From positions 930,001-994,000 of the forward strand of contig CBDAQO010000002.1 of assembly GCA_965199105.1 (NCBI GenBank): DNA of 64,000 nucleotides, given 5' to 3'. Shown one piece after another: positions 9,574-17,705 of this stretch (position 1 is its first letter; every line of letters starts with the position of its first letter). The notes below the pieces were generated by a model. The model searched no databases. It was not told where the DNA came from and saw nothing but the letters and a program-made list of their open reading frames with translations. The stretch is from LMUY01 sp965199105 (GTDB lineage: Bacteria; Pseudomonadota; Alphaproteobacteria; Acetobacterales; Acetobacteraceae). The position numbers and the translations under genes are program-made.

Positions 9574-11086
9574 GAGGCTGTTGAAAAACTCGCTTGCGGG
9601 CGGGTTTGGCGCGTGATTCGGTTTGGTTATGACTGGACCGGAGATCACGACGATGATGGGCAAGCTGTTGGGGCAAGAGCCGCTGTTCTTCGGTTTCCGG
9701 CTTGAGGACCACGTGCCCGCCAATCACCTGCTCCGCCGCGTCGACGCGGTGCTCGACTTCGGCTTCGTCCGGCGGGCTCTCGCACCATACTACAGCTCCA
9801 CCGGACGGCCGTCGGTCGATCCCGAGCTGATGATGCGCATGCTGCTCATCGGCTATCTGCATGGCATCCGCTCCGAACGGCGGCTTTGCGATGAGGTCCA
9901 CCTCAACCTCGCCTACCGCTGGTTCTGCCGCCTGGGGCTGGACGGTTGCGTGCCCGACCACTCGACGTTTTCCAAAAACCGCCATGGGCGCTTCCGCGAC
10001 GGCGACCTGCATCGCCTGCTGTTCGAGGAGGTCGTGCGCGCTTGTGCCAAGGCCGGGCTGACACCCGGCCGCGACACTGCGATCGACGCGAGCACGATCG
10101 AGGCCGACGCCGGCAGCGAGCGCAAGTTCACCGGCGCGGCGGATGCTGACGCCTGGGACGAGCAGGAGCGCCAGGCCCGGCCTGTGCGCGAGTATCTCGC
10201 GGCCCTCGATGCCGCCCTGCCAGCCGCTCCGGACGAGCGCGAGCCAGCGCCGCCCAAATACACGTCGCCCATTGATCCGCAGGCCGCCTGGTCGATCAAG
10301 CATGGCCCGGGGCAGTTCAGCTACGCCACGAACTACCTGATCGACAGCGAAACAAGCGTCATCCTGGACGTCGAGGCTACGCCCGCGCGCCTAGGCGCCG
10401 AGGTGGCGGCAACGCGAACGTTGATCAGCCGCGCCGCGGACCGGTTTGGTTTCCACCCCGAACGCCTCGCCGCCGACAAAGCGTATGGCAGCGCAGGCCT
10501 GCTGCGTTGGCTGTTCGAACGCGGCATCGAGCCGCATGTGCCGTTGCTCGACCGCACGGCGCTGACGCAGGGAAAGCTCCCCCGCTCGGCCTTCACCTAT
10601 GACGAGATCGCAGACGCCTATACCTGCCCCGAGGGGCATCAACTCCGCCACCGCGGCTACGAGCGTCGAACCCGCACGCATCGCTACAGCGGGTCGCCCA
10701 ACACCTGCGGCGCCTGCCCGCGAAAGCGGGAGTGTACCGACGCGCCCACGAGGCGCGTGCTGAGAATGGCTGACGAGGCTGTGCGCGATCGGGTCCGCGA
10801 TCTTGAAGGCACGCCCGCTTTTGCCCGCTCCCGTCGCCTCCGAAAGCGGGTCGAGCGTCTCTTCGGCCAACTCAAGCGCAACATGGGGCTGCGACGGCTC
10901 AAACTGCGCGGGCTACGCGGTGCCGCCGAGGAGTTCACGATGGCCGCCGCCGCCCAGAACCTAATCCTGCTCACCAGAAAGCCCACGCCCGCCTGAACGG
11001 GAGGGCAGCTTGCGCCCTGAGCCACCCCCGCATCGGCTGCTGACTACAGACGTTCCGGCCGGAAAGCCGACTTCTTCAACAGCCTC
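9574..11086 (+). mobile_element. IS1182-family insertion sequence, copy 1 (complete, 1,513 bp)
   Basis: The left end starts GAGGCTGTTGAAAAACTCG and the right end is the reverse complement of GAGGCTGTTGAAGAAGTCGG, so the termini are imperfect inverted repeats. It is flanked by a 4-bp direct repeat GGTC (9570-9573 and 11087-11090), the target duplication. It holds one transposase gene and has the same length as copy 2 (26658-28170). Both features and size fit the IS1182 family. Confidence 0.93.
9629..10996 (+). CDS. IS1182-family transposase
   Basis: 455 residues from ATG 9629 (a TTG two codons upstream is possible). The N-terminus has the DUF772-type block (PELMMRMLLIGYLHGIRSERRLCDEVHLNLAYRWF), then the DDE core: first Asp in DTAIDASTIEADAG, second in LAADKAYGSAG, Glu near the end in RVERLFGQLKRNMG. 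A small Cys cluster (CGACPRKREC) lies before the last acidic residue, as is common in this family. The protein is the same, residue for residue, as the one in copy 2, which points to recent transposition. It should be active. Confidence 0.93.
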   Translation: MTGPEITTMMGKLLGQEPLFFGFRLEDHVPANHLLRRVDAVLDFGFVRRALAPYYSSTGRPSVDPELMMRMLLIGYLHGIRSERRLCDEVHLNLAYRWFCRLGLDGCVPDHSTFSKNRHGRFRDGDLHRLLFEEVVRACAKAGLTPGRDTAIDASTIEADAGSERKFTGAADADAWDEQERQARPVREYLAALDAALPAAPDEREPAPPKYTSPIDPQAAWSIKHGPGQFSYATNYLIDSETSVILDVEATPARLGAEVAATRTLISRAADRFGFHPERLAADKAYGSAGLLRWLFERGIEPHVPLLDRTALTQGKLPRSAFTYDEIADAYTCPEGHQLRHRGYERRTRTHRYSGSPNTCGACPRKRECTDAPTRRVLRMADEAVRDRVRDLEGTPAFARSRRLRKRVERLFGQLKRNMGLRRLKLRGLRGAAEEFTMAAAAQNLILLTRKPTPA

Positions 11087-11140
11087 GGTCGTTTTACGGA
11101 CAGTCACAGCCAACCATCATGCTCTTTGTAATCTGGCAAA

Positions 11141-12028
11141 TCAGGAGAGATAGAACCGTCCCCGCGCATCATCGAGCTGCGCGTTTGCGCCAAGCCGCAA
11201 CGAAAGGTTTGTCTCGCTATGACCGCTCTCAAGCCCGAACGCGACCGGAAACGATGCGCCCGAGAGCACGTCACGGATCACATCGCGCACATCGTTGCAG
11301 GCATCCTTGCAGTTCCGCATGGTACCGAATACCACGCCCTCGATCGTATCGAATACGCCTGCGGCACGGAGCTGAGTGAGCATGCGATCCACACGGTATG
11401 GTGCCTCGCCCACGTCTTCAAGAAACAGAACCGCGCCGTCTGTTACCGGCGCGAAGCTGGTGCCGAGCATGGACACCATCAGCGACAGGCAGCCGCCGAT
11501 CAGGTGACCTCTCGCCTGTCCTGGGATGAGGAACTCGACCTCTTCGTCCACAGCGTAATTAGGATCGAACAATGCTTGGTGCAGGGACTGACGATTGCGT
11601 TCATGGGTGGGTCCGGATCCAAGAAGCTCACGGGTTACAAGGTTGGGACCGTGTACCAGATGCACCCGTGGCCAAAGACGCGCAGCAGCTAAATGGAGCG
11701 CTGTGACGTCACTGTAGCCCACAAGCATCTTGGGTTCTGGCAGCAGGCTCGGATCAAGATAGGGAAGAAGGCGAGCGCTGCCGTAGCCGCCGCGTGTGCA
11801 GAAGATTGCCTTGGTGTCCGGATCGGCGAGAGCCGCGGCGAAATGCGACGCCCGCGCTGCATCTGATCCCGCGAGGTAAAAGTGGTGCGAATGCTCGACA
11901 CGCACCGTGACATGCAGGTCCCAAGACTTGAGCAAGGTCACGGCCTCATCCAGGAGACCAAGATCGGCACCTCGGAGCTGGGCAGCGGGGGCGACGATTG
12001 AGCATCCATCTCCTGGTTGCAGGATCAT
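11141..12028 (-). CDS. Peptidase S66 / LD-carboxypeptidase
   Basis: 295 residues. The S66 triad is visible: nucleophile S106 in GYSDVTALH, E204 in VLFLEDVGEAPYRVDRML and H270 in GLESGHSE. The family cleaves LD-peptide bonds in murein tetrapeptides (LdcA, murein recycling) or hydrolyses microcin C7 conjugates (MccF, self-immunity). Sequence alone does not separate these; the length fits both. The catalytic loop order and the oxyanion GG (CTRGGYGSARLLPYLD) are intact. It lies just right of IS1182 copy 1 and heads the same way as the transporter gene 48 bp upstream, so the two may share a transcript. Confidence 0.87.
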   Translation of the reverse strand: MILQPGDGCSIVAPAAQLRGADLGLLDEAVTLLKSWDLHVTVRVEHSHHFYLAGSDAARASHFAAALADPDTKAIFCTRGGYGSARLLPYLDPSLLPEPKMLVGYSDVTALHLAAARLWPRVHLVHGPNLVTRELLGSGPTHERNRQSLHQALFDPNYAVDEEVEFLIPGQARGHLIGGCLSLMVSMLGTSFAPVTDGAVLFLEDVGEAPYRVDRMLTQLRAAGVFDTIEGVVFGTMRNCKDACNDVRDVIRDVLSGASFPVAFGLESGHSETNLSLRLGANAQLDDARGRFYLS

Positions 12029-12076
12029 TGCAAACTTTCTCCTGTGCTCGCAAAGGACGGCTTCCGCCAGGCTACT

Positions 12077-13021
12077 CTAACCCATGCTGGCACTGACACC
12101 CAGGAAGACGGGGTCGCCTCGACCTTGATGTGCCATGTCATGGCGGGGGAGGCCTAGCCAGCCGATCAGGCTGGGCGAAGCAGCGCCCAGGAACAGAACT
12201 TCCCCGGTTAGCGCGAAAGCCACCTCACCGGCTTGCGTCGCGTCAACGGCCGCAATCCGCCATGGATCGTTCGAGAGGTTGCGAGCGTGCAGGAAGAGCG
12301 TTGTGGCAAGCCCCCCAGCGACGACCGCAATCACGGCGGTACTGGCGAGCTGGCCCGCACCTGGCGGTGGAGGCGACACGACGAGCAGGAGAGCAGCAAA
12401 GAAGGGAAGCGCCCCAAGTGTGAGCAGCAAGACGGCGGCGGCAGGATTTGCCAAGATAGCGGCTCCACTGCCACTGCCGTGCTTCGCCCGGTTTAACAAC
12501 TGGTTCCCTATGGGATAGGCGAACGCCGCCGCTATCACAGGCAGCACGCCTTTTGTGACCTGTGCCACGGTCACGCCTTCTGCAATCCGTTGTCCGTTCA
12601 GGATGGCAATGCCTACGAAGATCACGGCAGAAAACATGATCCCGCGCATGGGTACGGATACACCGAAACCTCGCAGGACAATGGGGGTGGCGAGAAGGGT
12701 GGTCTGCCAGGTCGCCGCGACGATCCAGCCAGGCGCGTTGTCGGCAGCATAGCAAATTCCGGAGTAGAACACCCCAAAGCCGATTCCGCCCGCTACCAAC
12801 CAAAACCAAAGTTGCTGCCAGAACAGGCGTATGACGGTCACCAGGTAGGCTACACCATGCCTGGCAGCGAGCCACGCTGCCATCAGCCAGGCCATGTCGA
12901 TGTAGCGGAGAGCTGCACTCCAGGCCCAATGGCCGCCGGACAGGCTCATGGAGCGGTTGAGAACGAATGTGACGGAAAAGAGCGCTGCCGCGAGCAGCCC
13001 GAGGCCGAGGAGCTGCGGCAT
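12077..13021 (-). CDS. EmrE-like multidrug efflux (DMT superfamily) transporter
   Basis: 314 residues from ATG 13021, which begins MPQLLGLGLLAAALFSVTFVLNRSMSLSGGHW, the usual start of this family; the frame is open to 13171 but that extension does not look membrane-like. About ten hydrophobic segments follow, with the paired EamA-like halves characteristic of drug/metabolite transporters. The final residues (after GWLGL) drift from the family; the adjoining frame reads MTWHIKVEA, so a late frameshift may have replaced the last 20 or so residues. Substrate unknown. It probably forms a pair with the S66 peptidase gene 48 bp downstream. Confidence 0.72.
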   Translation of the reverse strand: MPQLLGLGLLAAALFSVTFVLNRSMSLSGGHWAWSAALRYIDMAWLMAAWLAARHGVAYLVTVIRLFWQQLWFWLVAGGIGFGVFYSGICYAADNAPGWIVAATWQTTLLATPIVLRGFGVSVPMRGIMFSAVIFVGIAILNGQRIAEGVTVAQVTKGVLPVIAAAFAYPIGNQLLNRAKHGSGSGAAILANPAAAVLLLTLGALPFFAALLLVVSPPPPGAGQLASTAVIAVVAGGLATTLFLHARNLSNDPWRIAAVDATQAGEVAFALTGEVLFLGAASPSLIGWLGLPRHDMAHQGRGDPVFLGVSASMG

Positions 13022-13361
13022 ACCCGGCTTGCCAGAGGCCGCGTTCGGGATCGTCCCTATATAGGTCGTGTTCACAAGCCCAGGCTCCGCCATGTGGTCG
13101 TTCGTTGCCAAATGCACGAGCAAGCGGAACAACACCAGCGAGGCAGTGCCCAGACTGTACCACGTTGTCAAACGTCGGATACACCGGACGCATCACCTAC
13201 GCTGTAGCGGGTGCCTTAGTCGGCCCTCCCGCACGACCGCGGGCTGGCCGCCCGGCGCGGAGCGGAGCCGCCTGACAAGCCCAGCCCACCGTCTGATGGA
13301 ATGTGAGAACACCCCGCCAGGGTTGTATCGGCCCAGCCCCAATTTTGATGCGGGACGATCT
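13022..13361. other. Gene-free stretch
   Basis: About 340 bp between the EmrE-like gene and the haloacid dehalogenase gene. Reading frames here show no family-like sequence. I see no strong hairpin, repeat or promoter. Confidence 0.4.
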
Positions 13362-14078
13362 TCAGCTCAGGCGTAGTGAGCCGTCGATGCCCAGGTAAGG
13401 CAGTAAGGATTGCAGGTCTGGCACCTCCAGGTCCGGCGCCTTGGTCAACAACCGGGCGGACCGTCCGTGCCGCCGGACCCAAACAGTCGCGCAACCGAGG
13501 CTCCGCGCCGGTGGGACTTCGGTGATGCCTTCAGCGACGTGGACAACGCAGCGCGGCTCCACCGCGAGGTGGCGGAGTGCCAGTTCAAAGATGGCCGGGT
13601 CGGGCTTGTAGCACCGCGCCTCCTCGGCCGTGACCACAAGACCGAAGGAGGTGCCAAGCTGCGGCGTAGTCGCCGCGAACAAGTCATTGTCGATGTTGGA
13701 GATGACGGCGAGTTGGTAGCGCTCAGCGAGGGCCCGTAGTGCGTTCACCGTGTCAGGGAAAGGCTGCCAAGATGGGACGGACGCCGCCAGTACATCCCGC
13801 TCCGCCGGCCCGACCGGGAAGCCAAACCGGCGTCCGAATCCCTCAACCACGCCGGCGAGCACCGCGCGGTAGGTTTTGTATGGCGACTCGCATAGCGGCG
13901 CCTCAATGTCCTGGAATGCCGTGACGATCTCGTCGTCGGACAGAATAACCGCATGCCGGGCGAGCAGGGGCCGCAGCGCCTCTACCGCGCCCGCCTCCCA
14001 GTCGATCAGCGTGCCATAGCAGTCGAAGGTGAGAGTGGTCACATGGGCGGGATCGAGCGGTGAGCGTACGGCTGTCAT
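13362..14078 (-). CDS. Haloacid dehalogenase type II / HAD hydrolase
   Basis: 238 residues. HAD motif I is TFDCYGTLIDW with nucleophile D19; motif II is VISNIDND; motif III lysine lies in CYKPDPAIFE; motif IV is HVAEG rather than the usual (G)DD or E-x-x-D, so the metal site is of the dehalogenase type that needs no Mg. The spacing and the WQPFPDT block match L-2-haloacid dehalogenases and their relatives, which hydrolyse 2-haloacids to 2-hydroxyacids by an Asp-ester intermediate. Natural substrate uncertain. It stands alone, reading away from the next plus-strand group. Confidence 0.84.
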   Translation of the reverse strand: MTAVRSPLDPAHVTTLTFDCYGTLIDWEAGAVEALRPLLARHAVILSDDEIVTAFQDIEAPLCESPYKTYRAVLAGVVEGFGRRFGFPVGPAERDVLAASVPSWQPFPDTVNALRALAERYQLAVISNIDNDLFAATTPQLGTSFGLVVTAEEARCYKPDPAIFELALRHLAVEPRCVVHVAEGITEVPPARSLGCATVWVRRHGRSARLLTKAPDLEVPDLQSLLPYLGIDGSLRLS

Positions 14079-14242
14079 GGAGGGACAACCTGCAACCGCC
14101 CAACCTGTTGCACTCGGACAGTCTGTCCGTCATTTGACGGAATGCTACATTTGCCAATGCTGGTCCTTGACGGCTGATGGTTCAATGTCCGAAGCTGTAT
14201 TCGCATGTCTCTGACCCAGCACGTTGCTGACCGACGCCGACG

Positions 14243-14266
14243 CCGCGAAAACCGCGGTGGGTTTTT
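14243..14266 (+). terminator. Terminator-like hairpin CCGCG-AAAAC-CGCGG plus T run
   Basis: Five-base perfect GC arms, a five-base loop, and TTTTT at 14262-14266. It reads as a rho-independent terminator on the plus strand, but the only gene nearby (haloacid dehalogenase) is divergent, so the RNA it would end is not obvious. Confidence 0.45.
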
Positions 14267-14346
14267 CGTGTCCAACGACGTTCGGCTTCGGCCGGTGACG
14301 GGCCAGCCCATCACCTAAGTCAAGCCTCCTTCGAGGACATGCCTCA

Positions 14347-14377
14347 GCCTCCACGACACACGTCGCGGGGGCTTTTT
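14347..14377 (+). terminator. Strong terminator-like hairpin plus T5
   Basis: GCCTCC pairs with GGGGGC and the inner CGAC with GTCG, around a short loop; TTTTT follows at 14373-14377. It lies only 20 bp before the SnoaL-GNAT start codon on the same strand. Either it terminates a short upstream transcript (14267-14346 would be part of it) or it acts as an attenuator for the next gene. No upstream plus-strand gene explains it. Confidence 0.55.
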
Positions 14378-14396
14378 GCATTTGGAGCCGCAGGAT

Positions 14397-15251
14397 ATGA
14401 GTGCCAGCAGCAACGACGCCGAGACCGAGCTTCCCGTACAGAGGCAGCTTGAAGCCTACAACGCGCGCGACATCGACACCTTCATGCAGTGGTGGGCCGA
14501 CGACTGCCAATACTACGAGTTTCCCTCACGCCTGCTCGCCAGCGGAGCGGCGGAAATCCGTGAGCGCCACGTCGAACGGTTCAAGGAGCCGAACCTGCAC
14601 GGCATGCTCGTCAAACGGATCGCCGTCGCCAACGTGGTAATCGATCAGGAGACGGTCACGCGCACGTTCCCGGACGGCCCCGGCGAGGTGGATGTCGTTG
14701 CGATCTATGAAGTCGAGCACGGCAGGATCGCAAAAGCCTGGTTCAAATTGGGACCGCTGCGGCTCCACTCTGCCACGCAAATCCGGCGCGCTCTGCCGTG
14801 TGACACCCTTGCTGTCCGTGAGCTGACGCGCGCCGCCTATGCGAAGTGGGTTCCCGTCATCGGCCGTGAGCCGACGCCGATGACCGTGGACTACGACGCG
14901 AGGGTAAGGGGCCACCGGATCGAGCTGCTGCATGTGGATGGGCGCTTGGCAGCCCTGATCGAGTTGGTGCCGGAAGCCGCCCACCTGCTGATCGAGAACC
15001 TGGCGGTGCATCCTGCTTTCCAAAGGCAAGGGCACGGCCGCCGGCTTCTGGCCCATGCCGAGGCGATCGCGGCGTCTCTCGGCCTCTCGGCCATGTGCCT
15101 CTACACGAACCCGCTGTTCGCTGGGAACGTCCAGCTCTATGGCCGGCTCGGCTATCAGGTGGACCGGGAGGAACCGTTCAAAGGGGGTGTGACGGTCTAC
15201 ATGAGCAAGCCGCTTCACCCGGCCAGCCCACAAGGACGGCGGCCGGCATGA
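14397..15251 (+). CDS. SnoaL-like domain fused to GNAT acetyltransferase
   Basis: 284 residues. Residues about 10-120 are an NTF2/SnoaL-like fold (QLEAYNARDIDTFMQWWADDC, then VDVVAIYEVEHGRIAKAWFKLGP, its usual final strand). The rest is a GNAT domain with motif A LLIENLAVHPAFQRQGHGRRLL and motif B GLSAMCLYTNPLFAGNVQLYGRLGYQ. Each half has the length of a complete stand-alone family member and the join (KLGP/LRLHSATQIRRA) has no linker, which suggests two genes joined by a deletion that removed one stop and one start. A 4-bp ATGA overlap couples it to the GFA gene downstream. Start at ATG 14397; a TTG at 14376 would overlap the terminator hairpin. Function of the fusion unknown. Confidence 0.78.
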   Translation: MSASSNDAETELPVQRQLEAYNARDIDTFMQWWADDCQYYEFPSRLLASGAAEIRERHVERFKEPNLHGMLVKRIAVANVVIDQETVTRTFPDGPGEVDVVAIYEVEHGRIAKAWFKLGPLRLHSATQIRRALPCDTLAVRELTRAAYAKWVPVIGREPTPMTVDYDARVRGHRIELLHVDGRLAALIELVPEAAHLLIENLAVHPAFQRQGHGRRLLAHAEAIAASLGLSAMCLYTNPLFAGNVQLYGRLGYQVDREEPFKGGVTVYMSKPLHPASPQGRRPA

Positions 15252-15652
15252 CCCTGCAAGGGAGTTGCCTGTGCGGGGCTGTGCGTTACGAGGTGGACCA
15301 GCTCGACATGCCGATTGGGCATTGCCATTGCGTGACCTGCCGCAAGGCACACGCTGCGGCTTATGCCTCCACGGCGGGCGTCATGCGCGGACACTTCCGC
15401 TGGACGGCTGGCGTCGAGAAGCTTTCCGCCTATCAGTCTTCGCCAGGCAAGCTGCGCCGCTTCTGCTCAAACTGTGGAACTCACCTCCTGGCCGAGCGCC
15501 CGGCCCAGCCGCACATCATTCTGCGGGTGGCGACGCTGGACGATGATCCGGGCATGCGGCCGGCTGTGCACCTGTGGACTTCGCACGACGCGCCTTGGCT
15601 CGCGGACGGCGAGGCCGCACTACGTTACTTAGAATGGCAGCCAGATCACTGA
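15248..15652 (+). CDS. GFA family (Mss4-like, CENP-V/GFA) protein
   Basis: 134 residues with the GFA zinc sites: CLCGAVRYE (first CxC), GHCHCVTCRKAH (CxCxxC) and RRFCSNCGTHL (CxxC). The family is named after glutathione-dependent formaldehyde-activating enzyme, though that activity is disputed for most members, so only a zinc-binding role is safe. Its ATG overlaps the stop of the SnoaL-GNAT gene (ATGA), so the two are translationally coupled. A second GFA gene with about the same layout is at 21652-22080. Confidence 0.87.
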   Translation: MTLQGSCLCGAVRYEVDQLDMPIGHCHCVTCRKAHAAAYASTAGVMRGHFRWTAGVEKLSAYQSSPGKLRRFCSNCGTHLLAERPAQPHIILRVATLDDDPGMRPAVHLWTSHDAPWLADGEAALRYLEWQPDH

Positions 15653-15688
15653 CCCTGCTCAGCTATAATCATAGAACGAGAAAACAGA

Positions 15689-16105
15689 ATGGAGACTGTT
15701 AAAGGCACTCGCGCGATGTTGGAGGGGATGACGCCAGTCCTGAAGCAAGAAAGCTTTGTTTTTTGCAGCACGAGCGACGTTGCTTTGGCTGAACAAGCGC
15801 GATCTGCCGCTTTGAGTTGGTTCCGAGAGGACGAAGGCACCGCAATGATCTTGGAGGTGGAGGTCGCCGCTTCACTCGGTTTCGACATCACCCTGCCCAT
15901 GAGACGGATTGTACTCGAAGTCTTCTCAGCTCTGGATGGTGTGGGTCTCACCGCTGACGTCTCGGCGGCGCTTGCCGGTGAAAACATACCGTGCAACATG
16001 GTTTCCGCCTACCACTACGATAATGTCTTTGTGCCCGTCGCCATGGCAAACAGGGCTATGCAGGTTCTGCGTTCGCTCCAAGCAGCGGCTCAGAGCCAAG
16101 AGTAA
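15689..16105 (+). CDS. ACT domain-containing protein
   Basis: 138 residues matching the small double-ACT proteins (PF10000 type): an N-terminal half with LKQESFVFCSTSD and a C-terminal ACT-like half (RRIVLEVFSALDGVGLTADVSAALAGENIPCNMVSAYHYDNVFVPV) that resembles an amino-acid binding regulatory domain. Role unknown; relatives often sit beside amino-acid metabolism genes. It lies 36 bp after the GFA gene on the same strand and may belong to that operon. Intact by length. Confidence 0.78.
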   Translation: METVKGTRAMLEGMTPVLKQESFVFCSTSDVALAEQARSAALSWFREDEGTAMILEVEVAASLGFDITLPMRRIVLEVFSALDGVGLTADVSAALAGENIPCNMVSAYHYDNVFVPVAMANRAMQVLRSLQAAAQSQE

Positions 16106-16118
16106 CAGCAGACCCACC

Positions 16119-16405
16119 ATGAGCATCCGCATCGTCATTGTCGGGATCAGCGGTTCGGCGGCGGCGAGGCGATGCGACTAGTTGCGAGCCACCCATACTT
16201 CGAGCTGGTCTACGCCGCGGTCGAGGGCATCGCCGGCAGCCGGTTGGCGGACCGCTTCCCCGGGGTGCCGGCCAAGCCCCGCACGCTGCTGGTCATGCAT
16301 CTGTTCAATCACCAGACGCACCATCGCGGCCAGGCGCACGCGACGCTGACGGCCGCCGGTCAGGCGACCGGTGACACCGATCTACCCTGGATCGTCTTGG
16401 CCTGA
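16119..16405 (+). pseudogene. Chimeric pseudogene: ArgC-like N-terminus joined to DinB C-terminus
   Basis: The ATG at 16119 opens MSIRIVIVGISG, a Rossmann start like N-acetyl-gamma-glutamyl-phosphate reductase, but the frame hits TAG after 20 codons. One frame over the sequence continues as GGGEAMRLVASHPYFELV and GSRLADRFPGVPA, as ArgC proteins do, so a 1-nt indel near 16150 broke it. At about 16272 the sequence switches abruptly to the last 40 codons of a DinB gene (KPRTLLVMHLFNHQTHHRGQ), nearly identical to the DinB gene at 8909-9406. So it is a deletion or recombination join between two unrelated genes, followed or preceded by a frameshift. Confidence 0.8.
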
Positions 16406-16443
16406 GCCTCGACCCATTGGCGGACACCCTTGCCGCCCATGTC

Positions 16444-17145
16444 TCATGATGCAGAAACACGAATCCCGAGTTGCTGTCGCAGGCTGTCACGACCGGACGG
16501 GCTGAGCTGCACGGCACGGGTACCGGGTGTTTTGGTCAGCCATCCAAGATCATAGCAGCGCCGCAGCAACTGCGTGCCGAGTGGTCCCGCTAGGTGATGC
16601 CGGCGCTCCGTCCAGTCCAGGCAGCGGCAGGCGATGCCGTGCCGTCCCGGCCGGAGTGCGGTCGTGTCAATTCGGAGCACAGCCGCAAACCACTTTACCC
16701 CCGCCGGAGTCACGTCCAGCTGCTTGCCGTCTGCCGGAGCGAGTAGCCCGCGGCCTTCCAAGGCCGTCGCGACCGCAACGCCTAGCTCGCCGGCAAGGTG
16801 GTCGTAGCAGGTGCGGGCACTACGAAGGGCGCGAGCCTTGGGCGTCCGCGCCGCTCCTGGCCAGGTTAGCTGTCCGGCATGGGACGCGAGACTTTCCAAG
16901 ATGACGGCAACTCCTGGCCCAGCCAGCCGGTAGTAGCGATGGCGACCCTCGCGTTCGACGGTCAGCAAGCCGCCATCAGTCAGCTTGGCCAAATGCGCGC
17001 TCGCAGCCGGCGGCGACATGCCGGCGGCGGCGGCCAGCTCGCCCGCGGGCAGCGCACGGCCGCCCACGAGAGCCGTCAGCATGGCCGCGCGACCGGTGTC
17101 TCCGATCAGCGCGGCTACGGTCGCGATGCTGGGTTCGCCCTCCAT
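16444..17145 (-). CDS. ArsR-family HTH transcriptional regulator
   Basis: 233 residues. A winged HTH occupies about residues 10-95 (ALPAGELAAAAGMSPPAASAHLAKLTDGGLLTVEREGRHRYYRLAG), followed by a C-terminal domain of about 130 residues (RTCYDHLAGELGVAV, then RCLDWTERRHHLAGPLG) found in YczG-like ArsR proteins; no metal-binding cysteine pair is seen in the HTH, so a metal sensor is unlikely. It is divergent from a RidA-like/MFS operon, and a TTCAGG-N4-CCTGAA inverted repeat lies at its own start. Most likely it represses both directions and is released by a substrate of the exporter. Confidence 0.85.
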   Translation of the reverse strand: MEGEPSIATVAALIGDTGRAAMLTALVGGRALPAGELAAAAGMSPPAASAHLAKLTDGGLLTVEREGRHRYYRLAGPGVAVILESLASHAGQLTWPGAARTPKARALRSARTCYDHLAGELGVAVATALEGRGLLAPADGKQLDVTPAGVKWFAAVLRIDTTALRPGRHGIACRCLDWTERRHHLAGPLGTQLLRRCYDLGWLTKTPGTRAVQLSPSGRDSLRQQLGIRVSAS

Positions 17146-17147
17146 AG

Positions 17148-17163
17148 TTCAGGATTGCCTGAA
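17148..17163. promoter_or_regulatory. Candidate ArsR-type operator TTCAGG-ATTG-CCTGAA
   Basis: A perfect 6-bp inverted repeat with 4-bp spacer in the 77-bp gap between the ArsR-family gene (start 17145) and the RidA/MFS operon (start 17223). It lies 3 bp from the regulator start, over its probable RBS/promoter. Position and symmetry suit a dimeric winged-HTH repressor; binding is inferred. Confidence 0.5.
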
Positions 17164-17222
17164 ACGTTCGCTGCCGTCCATCGGCTACGGTGCGCTCGCC
17201 TACCTATGGGGAAACCACGGCC

Positions 17223-17705
17223 ATGCCGAACGTCGAGCAACGCCTGTCCGAGATGGGTGTCGTGCTGCCCAAGCCTTGGGTCCTGCAAACCGGCATCACG
17301 ATCTCGGCCAGCCTGGTGCTGGTACGGGGCAGGCGGGTCCTGGTGTCGGGGCATGTGCCGCTCGACGCCGAAGGCGCCGTGGCCGGGCCATTTGGGCGCG
17401 TGGGCGCCGAGCTTTCAGCCGAGCAAGGCCAGCAAGCGGCTCGGGCGGTGCTGCTCGCCATCCTGGCCAGCCTCAAGCACAAGCTGGGTGATCTCGACCG
17501 GATCGGGGCGTGGTTGCGGGTCTATGGCATGGTCTGCGCCGCACCGGGCTTCACCACCTTTCCCGTGCTGATGAACGGAGCATCGTCGGTGATCGCAGAG
17601 GCGTTCGGGCCGGAGGTCGGCGATCACGCGCGGGTCGCCATCGGCGTCGCTGCTTTGCCGTTCAACGCCCCTGTCGAGATTGAGGCGGAGGTGGAATTCG
17701 CGTGA
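17223..17705 (+). CDS. RidA-like (YjgF endoribonuclease type) protein
   Basis: 160 residues of the longer RidA subfamily (NVEQRLSEMGVVLPKPW at the start, RVLVSGHVPLDAEG, then GFTTFPVLMNGASSVIAEAFGPEVGDHARVAIGVAALPFNAPVEIEAEVEF). Members of this subgroup lack proof of the canonical imine deaminase activity; the usual catalytic Arg region reads GDHARVAIGV. The start at ATG 17223 fits the conserved N-terminus. Its stop overlaps the GTG of the MFS gene (GTGA), so the two are coupled, and both face an ArsR-family regulator. The combination suggests a drug or metabolite detoxification and export unit. Confidence 0.83.
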   Translation: MPNVEQRLSEMGVVLPKPWVLQTGITISASLVLVRGRRVLVSGHVPLDAEGAVAGPFGRVGAELSAEQGQQAARAVLLAILASLKHKLGDLDRIGAWLRVYGMVCAAPGFTTFPVLMNGASSVIAEAFGPEVGDHARVAIGVAALPFNAPVEIEAEVEFA

